A stretch of DNA of 64,000 nt from NCBI RefSeq assembly GCF_014295035.1, contig NZ_CP060404.1, positions 4,806,001-4,870,000 of the forward strand. The letters run 5' to 3'. The position numbers were made by a program, and so were the translations under genes. The DNA comes from Streptomyces buecherae. GTDB lineage: Bacteria; Actinomycetota; Actinomycetes; Streptomycetales; Streptomycetaceae. Of this stretch, positions 27,919 to 36,173 are shown one piece after another (the first letter of the stretch is position 1; each line of letters begins with the position of its first letter). The notes beneath the pieces are model-generated. The model worked only from the letters and a program-made list of their open reading frames with translations, was not told the DNA's origin and ran no database searches.

Positions 27919-28061
27919 CGGACCCGCCGCGGAACCCCATCACAGGCCCCCGCCAAAGCCCACAGGGGAACCGGACCACAGACCCCCGCCCGGGCCCACA
28001 AGGGACCCCACCACAGACCCCCGTCCGGACCCACAGGGGAACCCCACCAAGAGCCCCCGAG
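27919..28061. repeat. Degenerate 36-bp minisatellite, four units
   Basis: Units lie at 27919-27954, 27955-27990, 27991-28025 (35 bp) and 28026-28061. Shared features are CGGACCCACAGGGGAAC at the start of the unit and CACAGACCCCCGCC at its end. Copies are adjacent with no spacers, so this is a tandem repeat and not a CRISPR. The period equals 12 codons, but neither strand has a convincing gene. Confidence 0.75.
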
Positions 28062-28123
28062 GGCATCCCGAAAGAACGACAGGTCAGGCCACTACCCCAG
28101 CGCGCGAGCGGCCCAGCGGCGAG

Positions 28124-29248
28124 CTACACGTACCGTTCCAGGATCGAGGACTCCGCCAGGCGGGAGAGGCCCTCGCGGACCGAGCGGGCGCGGGCCTCGC
28201 CGACGCCGTCGACCATCTGGAGGTCGTCCACGCTGGCGGCCAGCAGCTTCTGGAGGCCGCCGAAGTGCTCCACCAGGCGCTCGATGATGGCGCCGGGCAG
28301 CCGGGGCACCTTGGCCAGCAGGCGGTAACCGCGCGGGGAGACCGCGGAGTCGAGGGTCTCGGGGGAGCCGCTGTAGCCCAACGCGCGGGCGACGATGGGC
28401 AGTTCGAGGAGTTCGGGGTGGGTGAGCGCGTCGAGTTCGGCGAGCGCGTCGGCGACCGTGCGGGAGCGCTTGGCCGTCGGTTCCGGTACGTAGTCCCGCA
28501 CGACCAGCTCGCGCTCCGGCTCGACGCCGGCGATCAGCTCGTCCAACTGGAGGGAGAGCAACCGTCCGTCGGTGCCCAGCTCCACCACGTACTCGGCGAT
28601 CTCGGTGGCGATCCGGCGGACCATCTCCAGGCGTTGGGCGACGGCCGTGACGTCGCGGACCGTCACCAGGTCCTCGATCTCCAGCGCCGAGAGTGTGCCC
28701 GCGACCTCGTCGAGGCGGAGCTTGTACCGCTCCAGGGTGGCCAGCGCCTGGTTGGCCCGGGAGAGGATCGCGGCGGAGTCCTCCAGGACCCGGCGCTGGC
28801 CGTCCACGTACAGCGCGATCAGCCGCATCGACTGGCTGACCGAGACCACGGGGAAGCCCGCCTGGATGGAGACCCGCTGTGCCGTGCGGTGCCGGGTGCC
28901 GGTCTCCTCGGTCGGGATGGACGCGTCGGGCACGAGCTGCACGCCCGCCCGCACGATCTTGGTGATGTCCTTGTCGAGGATCAGCGCGCCGTCCAACTTG
29001 CACAGCTCGCGCAGTCGGGTCGCGGAGAACTCGACGTCGAGGACGAAGCCGCCGGTGCACATCGACTCGACGGTCTTGTCCATGCCCAGCACGATCAGTC
29101 CGCCCGTGTTGCCGCGGAGGATGCGCTCCAGGCCGTCTCGCAGCGCCGTGCCCGGCGCGACCGCGCTGAGGGAGGCGCGCATCAGACGATCGGAACCGGA
29201 GCTTCCCCCGGCCCTGCCGGGAGCTGTCGCCCGGTCGTTGGCTGCCAC
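28124..29248 (-). CDS. disA: DisA, diadenylate cyclase and DNA-integrity scanner
   Basis: DisA makes c-di-AMP from two ATP and binds branched DNA. From GTG 29248 (SD GGAGGAG) it is 374 residues, the length I recall for the S. coelicolor protein. The DAC domain has the DGA motif (86-88, in KLDGALIL) and the RHR motif (119-121, in GTRHRTAQR). A helical spine follows. The C-terminal RuvA-like helix-hairpin-helix (LLAASVDDLQMVDGVGEARA) gives octamer-mediated DNA binding. It lies immediately downstream of radA on the same strand, the usual pairing; RadA is reported to modulate DisA in Bacillus. Confidence 0.97.
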   Translation of the reverse strand: MAANDRATAPGRAGGSSGSDRLMRASLSAVAPGTALRDGLERILRGNTGGLIVLGMDKTVESMCTGGFVLDVEFSATRLRELCKLDGALILDKDITKIVRAGVQLVPDASIPTEETGTRHRTAQRVSIQAGFPVVSVSQSMRLIALYVDGQRRVLEDSAAILSRANQALATLERYKLRLDEVAGTLSALEIEDLVTVRDVTAVAQRLEMVRRIATEIAEYVVELGTDGRLLSLQLDELIAGVEPERELVVRDYVPEPTAKRSRTVADALAELDALTHPELLELPIVARALGYSGSPETLDSAVSPRGYRLLAKVPRLPGAIIERLVEHFGGLQKLLAASVDDLQMVDGVGEARARSVREGLSRLAESSILERYV

Positions 29249-29350
29249 TGCACTCCTCCGTCGCCAGATCTGGTCGGTGCCGCAGGCCGCCCTGCCGGAT
29301 GTACGTCGAGTTGAGTACGTACGGGCGTGCGGGCGAGACCAGGGCAAAGT

Positions 29351-30778
29351 CTACCGGCGCTCGGGCGACTCGCGGGGGGCCTGGGGCGCCTCGCGGCGCG
29401 GTCGCTTCGGCAGAACGCGCAGCGCCTCGCCTATGTCGGCCACTTCGAGCACGCGCATACCGGGCGGAATCTTCCCCGCGTCGCCTGGCACCAGCGCGTG
29501 CGTGAAGCCCAGCCTGGCCGCCTCGGAGAGCCTTCGCTGCACCCCCGTCACCCGCCTGACCTCGCCGGCGAGGCCCACCTCGCCGACGGCCACCAGGTTC
29601 TTCGGCAGCGGCGTATCGCTGGCGGCGCTGGCCAGCGCGAGCGCGATGGCCAGGTCGGCGGCGGGCTCGGTGAGTCGCACGCCGCCCACGGTGGCGCTGT
29701 AGATGTCGCGCTTGCCGAGCGCGCTGATCCGGCCGCGCTGCTCCAGGACCGCCAGCATCATGGAGACGCGCGAGGTCTCCAGGCCGGACGTGGTGCGCCG
29801 GGGCGAGGGGATCTGGGTGTCGACGGTGAGCGCCTGCACCTCGGCCACCAGCGGGCGGCGGCCCTCCAGGGTGACGGTCAGACAGGTGCCGGGCACGGGC
29901 TCGGCGCGGCGGGTGAGGAAGAGGCCCGACGGGTCGGCCAGGCCCGTGATGCCCTCGTCGTGCAGTTCGAAGCAGCCGACCTCGTCCGTCGCCCCGTACC
30001 GGTTCTTGATGCCGCGCACCAGGCGCAGCCGCGCGTGTCGGTCGCCCTCGAAGCTGAGCACCACGTCCACCAGGTGCTCCAGCAGCCGGGGGCCCGCGAT
30101 GCCGCCGTCCTTGGTGACGTGGCCGACCAGCACCGTGGCCATGCCGCGCTCCTTGGACGCGCGGATCAGCGCGCCCGCGACCTCGCGCACCTGCGCCATG
30201 CCGCCGGGCGCGCCGTCGATCTCGGGCGAGGCCACGGTCTGCACCGAGTCCAGGACCAGCAGCGAGGGCTTGACCGTGTCGAGGTGGCCGAGGACGGCGG
30301 ACAGGTCGGTCTCGGCGGCCAGGAACAGGTGCTCGGAGAGCGCGCCGATCCGGTCGGCCCGCAGCCTGACCTGGCTCGCGGACTCCTCGCCGGTGATGTA
30401 GAGCGTGCGGTGGGTTTCGGAGGCGGCCTTGGCGGCCACGTCGAGCAGCAGCGTGGACTTGCCGACGCCGGGTTCACCAGCGAGCAGCACGACCGCGCCG
30501 GGCACCAGGCCACCGCCGAGCACCCGGTCCAGCTCGTCGACGCCGGTGCCGCGCGCCGTCGCCTGCCGGCCGTCCACCTGGCCGATGGGCAGCGCGGCGG
30601 TGGTGACCCGGCCGGCCGCCGTCGTGCGCACCGCGGGGGCCGCGCCGAACTCCTCGACCGTCCCCCACGCCTGGCACTCGGGGCAGCGGCCGAGCCACTT
30701 GACCGTGGTCCAGCCGCACTCGCTACAGCGGTAGAAGGGGCGGTCCTTGGCGGGCGTGCGCGTACTACGGGTGGCCAT
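29351..30778 (-). CDS. radA: RadA, DNA repair and recombination ATPase
   Basis: RadA promotes branch migration and processing of recombination intermediates. The 475-residue product starts at ATG 30778 (a start two codons earlier is possible). It has the N-terminal C4 zinc finger (C18, C21, C32, C35), RecA-fold Walker A GEPGVGKST (101-109), Walker B LLVLDS, and the RadA-specific KNRYG motif (258-262). The C-terminal Lon-protease-like domain follows (SAALPK-like region at SDTPLPKNLVAVGEVGLAGE). A 102-bp gap separates it from disA downstream. Confidence 0.97.
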   Translation of the reverse strand: MATRSTRTPAKDRPFYRCSECGWTTVKWLGRCPECQAWGTVEEFGAAPAVRTTAAGRVTTAALPIGQVDGRQATARGTGVDELDRVLGGGLVPGAVVLLAGEPGVGKSTLLLDVAAKAASETHRTLYITGEESASQVRLRADRIGALSEHLFLAAETDLSAVLGHLDTVKPSLLVLDSVQTVASPEIDGAPGGMAQVREVAGALIRASKERGMATVLVGHVTKDGGIAGPRLLEHLVDVVLSFEGDRHARLRLVRGIKNRYGATDEVGCFELHDEGITGLADPSGLFLTRRAEPVPGTCLTVTLEGRRPLVAEVQALTVDTQIPSPRRTTSGLETSRVSMMLAVLEQRGRISALGKRDIYSATVGGVRLTEPAADLAIALALASAASDTPLPKNLVAVGEVGLAGEVRRVTGVQRRLSEAARLGFTHALVPGDAGKIPPGMRVLEVADIGEALRVLPKRPRREAPQAPRESPERR

Positions 30779-31174
30779 GCGCATCACCGTAACGGTGCGG
30801 TCTGACACTCCCCGGCCGGAGGGGGCCGACGCGGGGGCGCGAGCCGGCGCCGGGATGGCCAGGAACGGGGGCGAGGCCGACGTGGGGGCGGGTGGGGAAC
30901 GGGAGTGCGAGGCGTCCGGACGCTCGCCCGCCGGTTCCGGTCGGGGCGCGGCGGCGTGCGACCGGCCGGCCGGGCGGGTGGAACCGGGCTGGGGCGGGGG
31001 CGGGCCAACGAAAGCCAAGGAAAGCGAACGGGCCAGACGCATATGTCAAGGTCGGGCCCCGGGGATGACGCAAAGCGAGAATCTTGTCCCCTTTCGAGGG
31101 AGATGGTCACCCGTACGAGTTAAAGGTCCCCGTGGCAGGCGGGTGACCCGGTGTGATCCCCCTACCGTCGCCAG
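30779..31174. other. Divergent promoter spacer
   Basis: This 396-bp region separates divergent radA and the BACON-protein gene. It is G-rich up to 31000. The last 30 bp carry CCCTACCGTCGCCAG just before the downstream start, compatible with a -10 element and a leaderless or very short-leader transcript. No gene is seen. Confidence 0.4.
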
Positions 31175-32992
31175 GTGATGAGCAGCAGGCCCGAGCACCC
31201 CACGCATCCCACCGGCGCACACCGCGCACAACGACGCGGCGCGCGCGCCCCCCGTACCGCCGTCGAGCGCCCTCCCGCGTGTTACGAGCCCTACCTCGAC
31301 GGCCTGTTCACGTACTGCCTGTCCGTGCTGTGCGACCACGACGCCGCCACCGTCGCTCTCGGTGACGCGCTCGCGGTCGCGGAGCGGCGGCGGCAGCGCG
31401 GCCGGGCCGCCGGGTTCACGGCCAAGGACAGCGGCGCGGACCCGGCGCACCAGATGACCGTGCCGCCGCCGATGACACCCCCCATGGCGCCCGAACTCTC
31501 CGTGCCACCCGGGCGGGCCAGGGCCCCGGGGCACGCCAAGCGGTCCCCCGCCACCGACCTCGGGCTGCGCCGCCCGTGGCTGTACGCGCTCGCCCGCTGG
31601 GCCTGTCTGCGCGCGCTCGCCGAAGCGCGGGCGGGCGGGGCCGCGCCGCGCGGCGGGGCGGCCCGTGCCGCGCACTCCGTACAGGCCCCCACCGCCCCCG
31701 CGCAGCGCCGCCGCGACCTGGCCGCGCTCGCCTGGCCCGAGGCCGCCGGCACCACCCCCGAGCAGCGCGAGGCGCTCGAACTCGCGGTGCGCCACCAGCT
31801 CTCGCCGCACGAGGTCGCGGCCGTCATCGGGCTCGACCCGGACGACACCCGGGCGCTGATCGCCAGCGCCGCCTGCGAGGTGGAGCGCACCCGCGCGGCG
31901 CTCGCGGTGGTCGAACTCGGCCGCTGTCCCACCGTCTCGCGGCTCGCGGGCGACGCGCAGGTGCTGCTGTCGGCGGCGCTGCGCCGCGAACTCGTCCGCC
32001 ATGTGGACGACTGCGGCCAGTGCCGCAGGACCGCCGAACGCGCCACGGCCGGCGGGCCCTGGCCGGGCACGGCCGCGGCGCCGGCCGCGCTGCCGATCCT
32101 GGAGGCGCCGCGGTCGGCGGTGTGCGCCGCGATGCAGCGCGCGCTGCGCGGCCGGCCGACGCGGGCCGCGGCCACCTGGCCCCGGTTCGACCGGCGCGGC
32201 TTCCCGATCGACCCGAAGGACCGGGCGGCCCGGCGCGCGCGGCTGCGCAGCCGCGCGGTCACCACGACGGTGGTGGCGACCGTGGTGGCCGCCCCGGTGC
32301 TGGCGCTGTGGGCCGCCTACCGTGGCGCCCCGCTGACCGGCGAGAGCCAGGCCAACGGCGGGGTCTCGGCGACCGAGCGGGACGAGTTCGGCGGCCAGCC
32401 GTACGAGGAGGCGGGGCACGCGCGGGGCAACCAGCCCGACGCCGACGCGGGCCGGCGCTCGCCCGGCGACCGGGACCGCGCCGAGGAGCGGGCGCGGCAG
32501 GAGCGGCGCGGCGACCCGCGCCCCACCGACCGCGTGCCGTCGCGGGGCCCGGCCACGCCGCCGAGCACCGACCGCCCGGAGCCCGGCACCAACCTGCCCG
32601 CGCCCGCCCCCGGGCACCTGACGGTGACGGCCCAGCCGGGCCAGGACACGACGCTGATCACGTTGAGCGCGTCCGGCGGCAGCCCGGTGAGCTGGTCGGC
32701 GACGTCCGACGCGCCGTGGCTGCGGCTCAGCCAGAGCGCGGGCGAGCTGCGGCCGGGCGAGTCGCTGACGATCACCGCGTCCGTCGACCACGGCCTGGAG
32801 CCGGCCGGCCCCTGGACGGCACACGTCTCGGTGGCACCGTCCGGATCGGTGGTCACCATCCAGGGCGTCGGCCAGGGCAGCGGCCCCGACCCGAGCCCCA
32901 CGCCACCCGAGCCCACGCCCACGCCGACCCCGACGCCCACGCCCAGCGAGCCGGCCCCGGCACCGTCGGAGCCCGCGAGCCCGTCCCCGTAG
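31175..32992 (+). CDS. Sigma4-like / zinc-finger / TM / BACON-domain protein
   Basis: The 605-residue protein starts GTG-ATG at 31175/31178. Residues 185-245 resemble sigma region 4 (TTPEQREALELAVRHQLSPH, EVAAVIGLDPDDTRALIA). A short HxxxCxxC motif, HVDDCGQC, near 276-283 resembles anti-sigma zinc fingers. A TM helix lies near 361-383 (TTTVVATVVAAPVLALWAA). Outside the cell come a charged linker, a BACON-type beta domain near 480-570 (SWSATSDAPWLRLSQSAGEL) and a Pro/Thr/Glu-rich tail. This fusion recurs in Streptomyces and suggests membrane-tethered transcriptional control; no direct evidence exists here. Confidence 0.85.
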   Translation: MMSSRPEHPTHPTGAHRAQRRGARAPRTAVERPPACYEPYLDGLFTYCLSVLCDHDAATVALGDALAVAERRRQRGRAAGFTAKDSGADPAHQMTVPPPMTPPMAPELSVPPGRARAPGHAKRSPATDLGLRRPWLYALARWACLRALAEARAGGAAPRGGAARAAHSVQAPTAPAQRRRDLAALAWPEAAGTTPEQREALELAVRHQLSPHEVAAVIGLDPDDTRALIASAACEVERTRAALAVVELGRCPTVSRLAGDAQVLLSAALRRELVRHVDDCGQCRRTAERATAGGPWPGTAAAPAALPILEAPRSAVCAAMQRALRGRPTRAAATWPRFDRRGFPIDPKDRAARRARLRSRAVTTTVVATVVAAPVLALWAAYRGAPLTGESQANGGVSATERDEFGGQPYEEAGHARGNQPDADAGRRSPGDRDRAEERARQERRGDPRPTDRVPSRGPATPPSTDRPEPGTNLPAPAPGHLTVTAQPGQDTTLITLSASGGSPVSWSATSDAPWLRLSQSAGELRPGESLTITASVDHGLEPAGPWTAHVSVAPSGSVVTIQGVGQGSGPDPSPTPPEPTPTPTPTPTPSEPAPAPSEPASPSP

Positions 32993-34032
32993 GCGTAGCG
33001 CGGCCGTGGCCGTGCCCCGGGGCGTGGCGCGTGCCCCGGGGCGTGCCACGCGCCCCGGGGCGGCGGGGCGCATGGCGGTGCCGGGAAGGCCGCGGGTCGT
33101 ACGAGGTGGCGTCGCGGTGCGGGTCGGGCGGTGGCCCGGCCCGCGCGCGGCGTCAGCCGGCGATGTCCCGGCCCGCCTCCCGCGCCGGAGGCGGGCGCGG
33201 GGGCCGGGTCGGCCGGGTGCGGGGCCATCGGGAGCTGCGCGGCCAGCCGGGCCTCGCACAGCTCGACCAGCTTCGCGTACCCCTCCTTGCCCATCAGCTC
33301 GACCAGCTCGGGGCGGTACGAGACGTACACCGGGTCGCCCGCGCCGTGCGCCGAGGTCGCCGACGTGCACCACCAGTGCAGGTCGTGGCCGCCCGGGCCC
33401 CAGCCCCGGCGGTCGTACTCGCCGATCGACACGACCAGCACCCGGGTGTCGTCGGGCCGGTCCACCCAGTCGTAGGTGCGGCGGATGGGGAGCTGCCAGC
33501 ACACGTCCGGCTTGGTCTCCAACGGTTCGCGCCCCTCGCGCAGCGCGAGGATGTGCAGCGAGCAGCCCGCGCCGCCGGCGAAGCCGGGGCGGTTCTGGAA
33601 GATGCACGAGCCCTCGTAGCGGCGGGTCTGGCGCTCACCGTCGTCGTCCTTCTGCACCCAGCCGGTGCGCGTGCCGACGTCGTGGAACTGCCAGATGTCC
33701 GGCGTGAGCCGCGCGGCGTGCTCGGCCACCCGCGCCTCGTCGTCCTCGTCCGAGAAGTGCGCGCCAAGGGTGCAACAGCCGTCGTCCGCCCGGCCGGCCT
33801 GGATGCCCTGGCACCCCTGGCCGAAGATGCAGCTCCAGCGGGAGGTCAGCCAGGTCAGGTCGGTACGGAAGACCTGCTCGTCGTCGGCCGGGTCGGGGAA
33901 CTCCACCCAGGCCCGGGGGAAGTCGAGGCCCACCTCGTCCACGGGGGCCGGGCCCTGCGGAGGGGTCTTGTGGGCCTTCTTCGACCCCTGCTTTGGCGCT
34001 TTGTCCAGCTTCGCCTTTTTCGTCTTTGGCAC
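32317..34032 (-). CDS. Cys-rich protein of unknown function; 3' part of frame doubtful
   Basis: From GTG 34032 (MPKTKKAKLDKAPK, after GGAGGC) the first 275-290 residues look genuine: Lys-rich N-terminus, FPRAWVEFPDPADDEQVFRT, then SRWSCIFGQGCQGI, GCCTLGAHF, GSCIFQNRPG, GCSLHILAL and DVCWQLP. The clustered cysteines suggest a metal site, as in YkgJ- or DUF3109-type proteins. Downstream of about 33200 the frame is low-complexity and runs 675 bp antisense to the BACON gene before its stop at 32317. In the neighbouring frame the sequence PAREAGRDIAG ends at a stop at 33153. A one-base error or mutation near 33180-33230 is likely, and the real gene would then end near 33153. Confidence 0.6.
   Translation of the reverse strand: MPKTKKAKLDKAPKQGSKKAHKTPPQGPAPVDEVGLDFPRAWVEFPDPADDEQVFRTDLTWLTSRWSCIFGQGCQGIQAGRADDGCCTLGAHFSDEDDEARVAEHAARLTPDIWQFHDVGTRTGWVQKDDDGERQTRRYEGSCIFQNRPGFAGGAGCSLHILALREGREPLETKPDVCWQLPIRRTYDWVDRPDDTRVLVVSIGEYDRRGWGPGGHDLHWWCTSATSAHGAGDPVYVSYRPELVELMGKEGYAKLVELCEARLAAQLPMAPHPADPAPAPASGAGGGPGHRRLTPRAGRATARPAPRRHLVRPAAFPAPPCAPPPRGAWHAPGHAPRPGARPRPRYAYGDGLAGSDGAGAGSLGVGVGVGVGVGSGGVGLGSGPLPWPTPWMVTTDPDGATETCAVQGPAGSRPWSTDAVIVSDSPGRSSPALWLSRSHGASDVADQLTGLPPDALNVISVVSWPGWAVTVRCPGAGAGRLVPGSGRSVLGGVAGPRDGTRSVGRGSPRRSCRARSSARSRSPGERRPASASGWLPRACPASSYGWPPNSSRSVAETPPLAWLSPVSGAPR
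33171..33196. terminator. Hairpin at the convergent 3' ends
   Basis: A 10-bp perfect stem GCCCGCCTCC/GGAGGCGGGC closes a 6-nt loop. It lies between the BACON gene end (32992) and the probable end of the convergent Cys-rich gene, where a bidirectional terminator would be expected. No T-tract follows, as is usual in Streptomyces. Confidence 0.5.
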
Positions 34033-34144
34033 GCCTCCAGCGTATGCGCCATGGCGGGCGTTCCCGACCGCCCGGGTGCCCCCGTCGCCGCTTGACCTTG
34101 CCACGGTGACAAGGTCTTCACTCCGTGCCCAGGAGGTGGTCTCG

Positions 34145-34870
34145 ATGACGACACGGAGACCGACGGCAGAGGTGGCGCGGGCGCTGCGGGGGTTGGTGGA
34201 CGACCGCGCGTCGGTGCGCCTGCGGGCCGCGCTGGCACTCGGTACGACGCCCGACGCGGGCTGTGTCGACGCGCTGGTCGAGCGGTGCGCGAGCGAGCCC
34301 GAGTTCTTCGTCCGCGACGCGCTGACCTGGGCACTCACCCGGCACCCGGCGTCCGTGACGCTGCCCAGGCTGGTCCGCGAGGTCCGCTCGGAGCGCGCCC
34401 GGGCACGTAGTCAGGCGCTGCACACGCTGTCCAAGATCGGGGACCGGCGGGCGTGGCCGGCCCTCACGCGGGCGCTGTTGACCGACGCCGACGACGAGGT
34501 CGCGCGCAGCGCCTGGCGGGCCGCGGTCGTGCTCGTACCGGACGGCGAGGAGCCCGACCTCGCCGCCGCGCTGGCGACGCAGCTCGGGCGCGGCGGACGC
34601 GAGACGCGGCTGAGCCTCAGCCGGGCGTTGGTCACACTGGGCGAGATGGCGGTGCCGGCGTTGCGGGCCGCGTCGGCGGCTGCCGACGCGGAGGTACGCG
34701 CGCACGCGCTCGCCACCGAGCGGTTGCTGCGCGATCCGGACGCCGGATTCGCGTTCGCGATCGAGGAGGCGAAGCGCGTCGTGGCCCTCGGCGACTTCGG
34801 CGACGCGGGCCGGCAGGAACCGCCGGACCAGCGGGGACAGGTGGGCGAGGAGGGGCCGGGAGGAGGCTAG
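34145..34870 (+). CDS. HEAT-repeat protein
   Basis: The 241-residue protein starts at ATG 34145, with SD AGGAGG nine bases upstream. Nearly the whole chain is alpha-helical repeats: VRLRAALALGTTPDAGCVDA, PEFFVRDALTWALTRH, RARSQALHTLSKIGDRRAWP, VARSAWRAAVVLVPD, LSLSRALVTLGEMAVPALRA. These are PBS-lyase/HEAT type, usually scaffolds for protein contacts. It ends 3 bp before the MerR-HEAT gene, which carries related repeats, so the two are an operon and may work together. Confidence 0.85.
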   Translation: MTTRRPTAEVARALRGLVDDRASVRLRAALALGTTPDAGCVDALVERCASEPEFFVRDALTWALTRHPASVTLPRLVREVRSERARARSQALHTLSKIGDRRAWPALTRALLTDADDEVARSAWRAAVVLVPDGEEPDLAAALATQLGRGGRETRLSLSRALVTLGEMAVPALRAASAAADAEVRAHALATERLLRDPDAGFAFAIEEAKRVVALGDFGDAGRQEPPDQRGQVGEEGPGGG

Positions 34871-34873
34871 GGC

Positions 34874-35908
34874 GTGTTGATCGGCGAGGTGGCGCGGCGG
34901 TCGGGGGTCAGCGCCCGGATGCTCCGGCACTACGAGTCGCTCGGCCTGGTGCGCCCCTCGGGCCGGACGGGCGCCGGCTACCGGGAGTACTCCGACGCGG
35001 ACATCCGGCGCATCTTCCACGTCGAATCCCTGCGGGCGCTCGGGATGTCGCTGCGGGAGATCGGCCGCGCGCTCGACGACCCCGACTTCGCGCCCGCGAC
35101 GATCGTCGGCGACCTCGTCCGCGCGACGCGCGAGCGCATCGCGGCCGAGACCGAACTGCTCACCCGGCTGCGCCGGATCGACGCCGCGGGCCCCGCCGAC
35201 TGGGAGGACGTCCTCCAGGTCGTCGCGCTGCTCCAGGCGCTGGGCTCCCAGAGCGCCGGCGCGCGCCAGCGCGCGGCCCTCGCCGTGGCCGACGAGGTTC
35301 CGGTACCGGTGGAGGCCCTGGTCGAGGCGGTGCTACGGGAGAGCGAGCCGAACGTGGCCGGGGCCCTGCGCTGGGCGCTGGCCCGCAGCGGCGCCGGCGA
35401 TGGCGATGGCGACGGTCACGGCGACGGCGGCCCGGCGCTGTTGGCCGAGGGGCTTGGCTCGCCGGTGGCGGCGGTGCGCGAGCGCGCCGTGCGGGCCCTC
35501 GCCGAGCTGCCCGGCGAGGAGGCCGACGCGAGGCTGCGGGCCGCGCTCGGCCACCCCGACGCCGTGGTCCGCGGGCACGCGGCGCTCGCGCTCGGCGCGC
35601 GGGGCGAGGCCGACGCGGTCCCCGCGCTCGTCGACCTGGTCGTGGCGGGCCGGGACGACACCGGCGCGGCCGACGTGCTCGGCGTTCTGGCCGGCGACAC
35701 CACGGCGGCGGAGCGGATCGCCACCGCCCTGGCCGAGCGCCTCGCCGACGCCGCCACCGACGCCCCCGCGCGCGGCCGGCTGACCCAGGCGCTGGCGGCC
35801 GTGCCGGGGCCGACGGCGGCACGCGTCCTCGGCGAGCTGTCCCGCGACGCCGACCGCGCCGTCGCGCTGACGGCGACGTACGTCCTGCGGCTGCGCGACG
35901 CGCGGTGA
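34874..35908 (+). CDS. MerR-family regulator fused to HEAT repeats
   Basis: The 344-residue protein begins at GTG 34874. Residues 1-70 are a MerR winged helix (IGEVARRSGVSARMLRHYES, GYREYSDADIRRI), followed by the dimerisation coil near 75-110 (LVRATRERIAAETELLTRLR). The C-terminal 210 residues are HEAT-like repeats (GARQRAALAVADE, AAVRERAVRALAELPG, AVVRGHAALALGARGEADAV), where a ligand-sensing domain would be expected. It contains an Asp/Gly/His repeat (GDGDGDGHGDGG) that could bind metal. The upstream gene is a stand-alone HEAT protein three bases away. Confidence 0.88.
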   Translation: MLIGEVARRSGVSARMLRHYESLGLVRPSGRTGAGYREYSDADIRRIFHVESLRALGMSLREIGRALDDPDFAPATIVGDLVRATRERIAAETELLTRLRRIDAAGPADWEDVLQVVALLQALGSQSAGARQRAALAVADEVPVPVEALVEAVLRESEPNVAGALRWALARSGAGDGDGDGHGDGGPALLAEGLGSPVAAVRERAVRALAELPGEEADARLRAALGHPDAVVRGHAALALGARGEADAVPALVDLVVAGRDDTGAADVLGVLAGDTTAAERIATALAERLADAATDAPARGRLTQALAAVPGPTAARVLGELSRDADRAVALTATYVLRLRDAR

Positions 35909-35941
35909 GCGACCGTTGCGGGGCGGTCGGCGGCGCCCGAG

Positions 35942-36053
35942 GCCCGCGCTCGAAGTAGGGGCGGTCGGCGTCCCCTGGGCCCGCGCTCGAAGCCGGGGGG
36001 CTCCGGCCTTCAAGGCCGCGCTTGAAGCCAGGGCGGTCGTCGGTCCCGGGCCC
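35942..36053. repeat. Three degenerate 36-37-bp tandem units
   Basis: Units begin GCCCGCGCTCGAAG at 35942 and 35979, and GCCGCGCTTGAAG at 36015. The first and third units also share GGGCGGTCG. They lie in the spacer downstream of the MerR-HEAT gene and have no coding support. Confidence 0.6.
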
Positions 36054-36173
36054 GCGTCCGGGGGCCGGGGCCCCCGCCGAAATCCCGCCCGCGTCGCCGT
36101 ACCGTGACCAACCGAGCCGTATCGTGACCGACCCCCCGGCACCTCGTCGGCAGCGCACAGTAGCGTTCTGGCC

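Larger units (their letters stand above)
27250..28123. other. Repeat-bearing spacer between membrane protein gene and disA
   Basis: This 874-bp spacer contains the 15-bp and 36-bp tandem repeats listed separately. Its 27700-28080 part is unusually C- and A-rich on the plus strand, with few of the G+C-balanced codons seen in neighbouring genes. Frames crossing it on either strand give only Pro/Arg or Gly/Val repeats. I see no supported gene. Confidence 0.5.

Noticed and set aside
27919..28061. 36-bp repeats considered as a CRISPR array
   Set aside because: Units are directly adjacent with no unique spacers, are degenerate, and no cas genes are near.
27589..28287. 232-residue plus-strand frame across the 36-bp repeats
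   Set aside because: Translation is Pro/Arg/Ala repeats, and it runs antisense into the conserved end of disA.
31046..33607. 853-residue minus-strand frame opposite the BACON gene
   Set aside because: Shadow frame; composed of Arg/Gly/Ala and antisense to supported domains.
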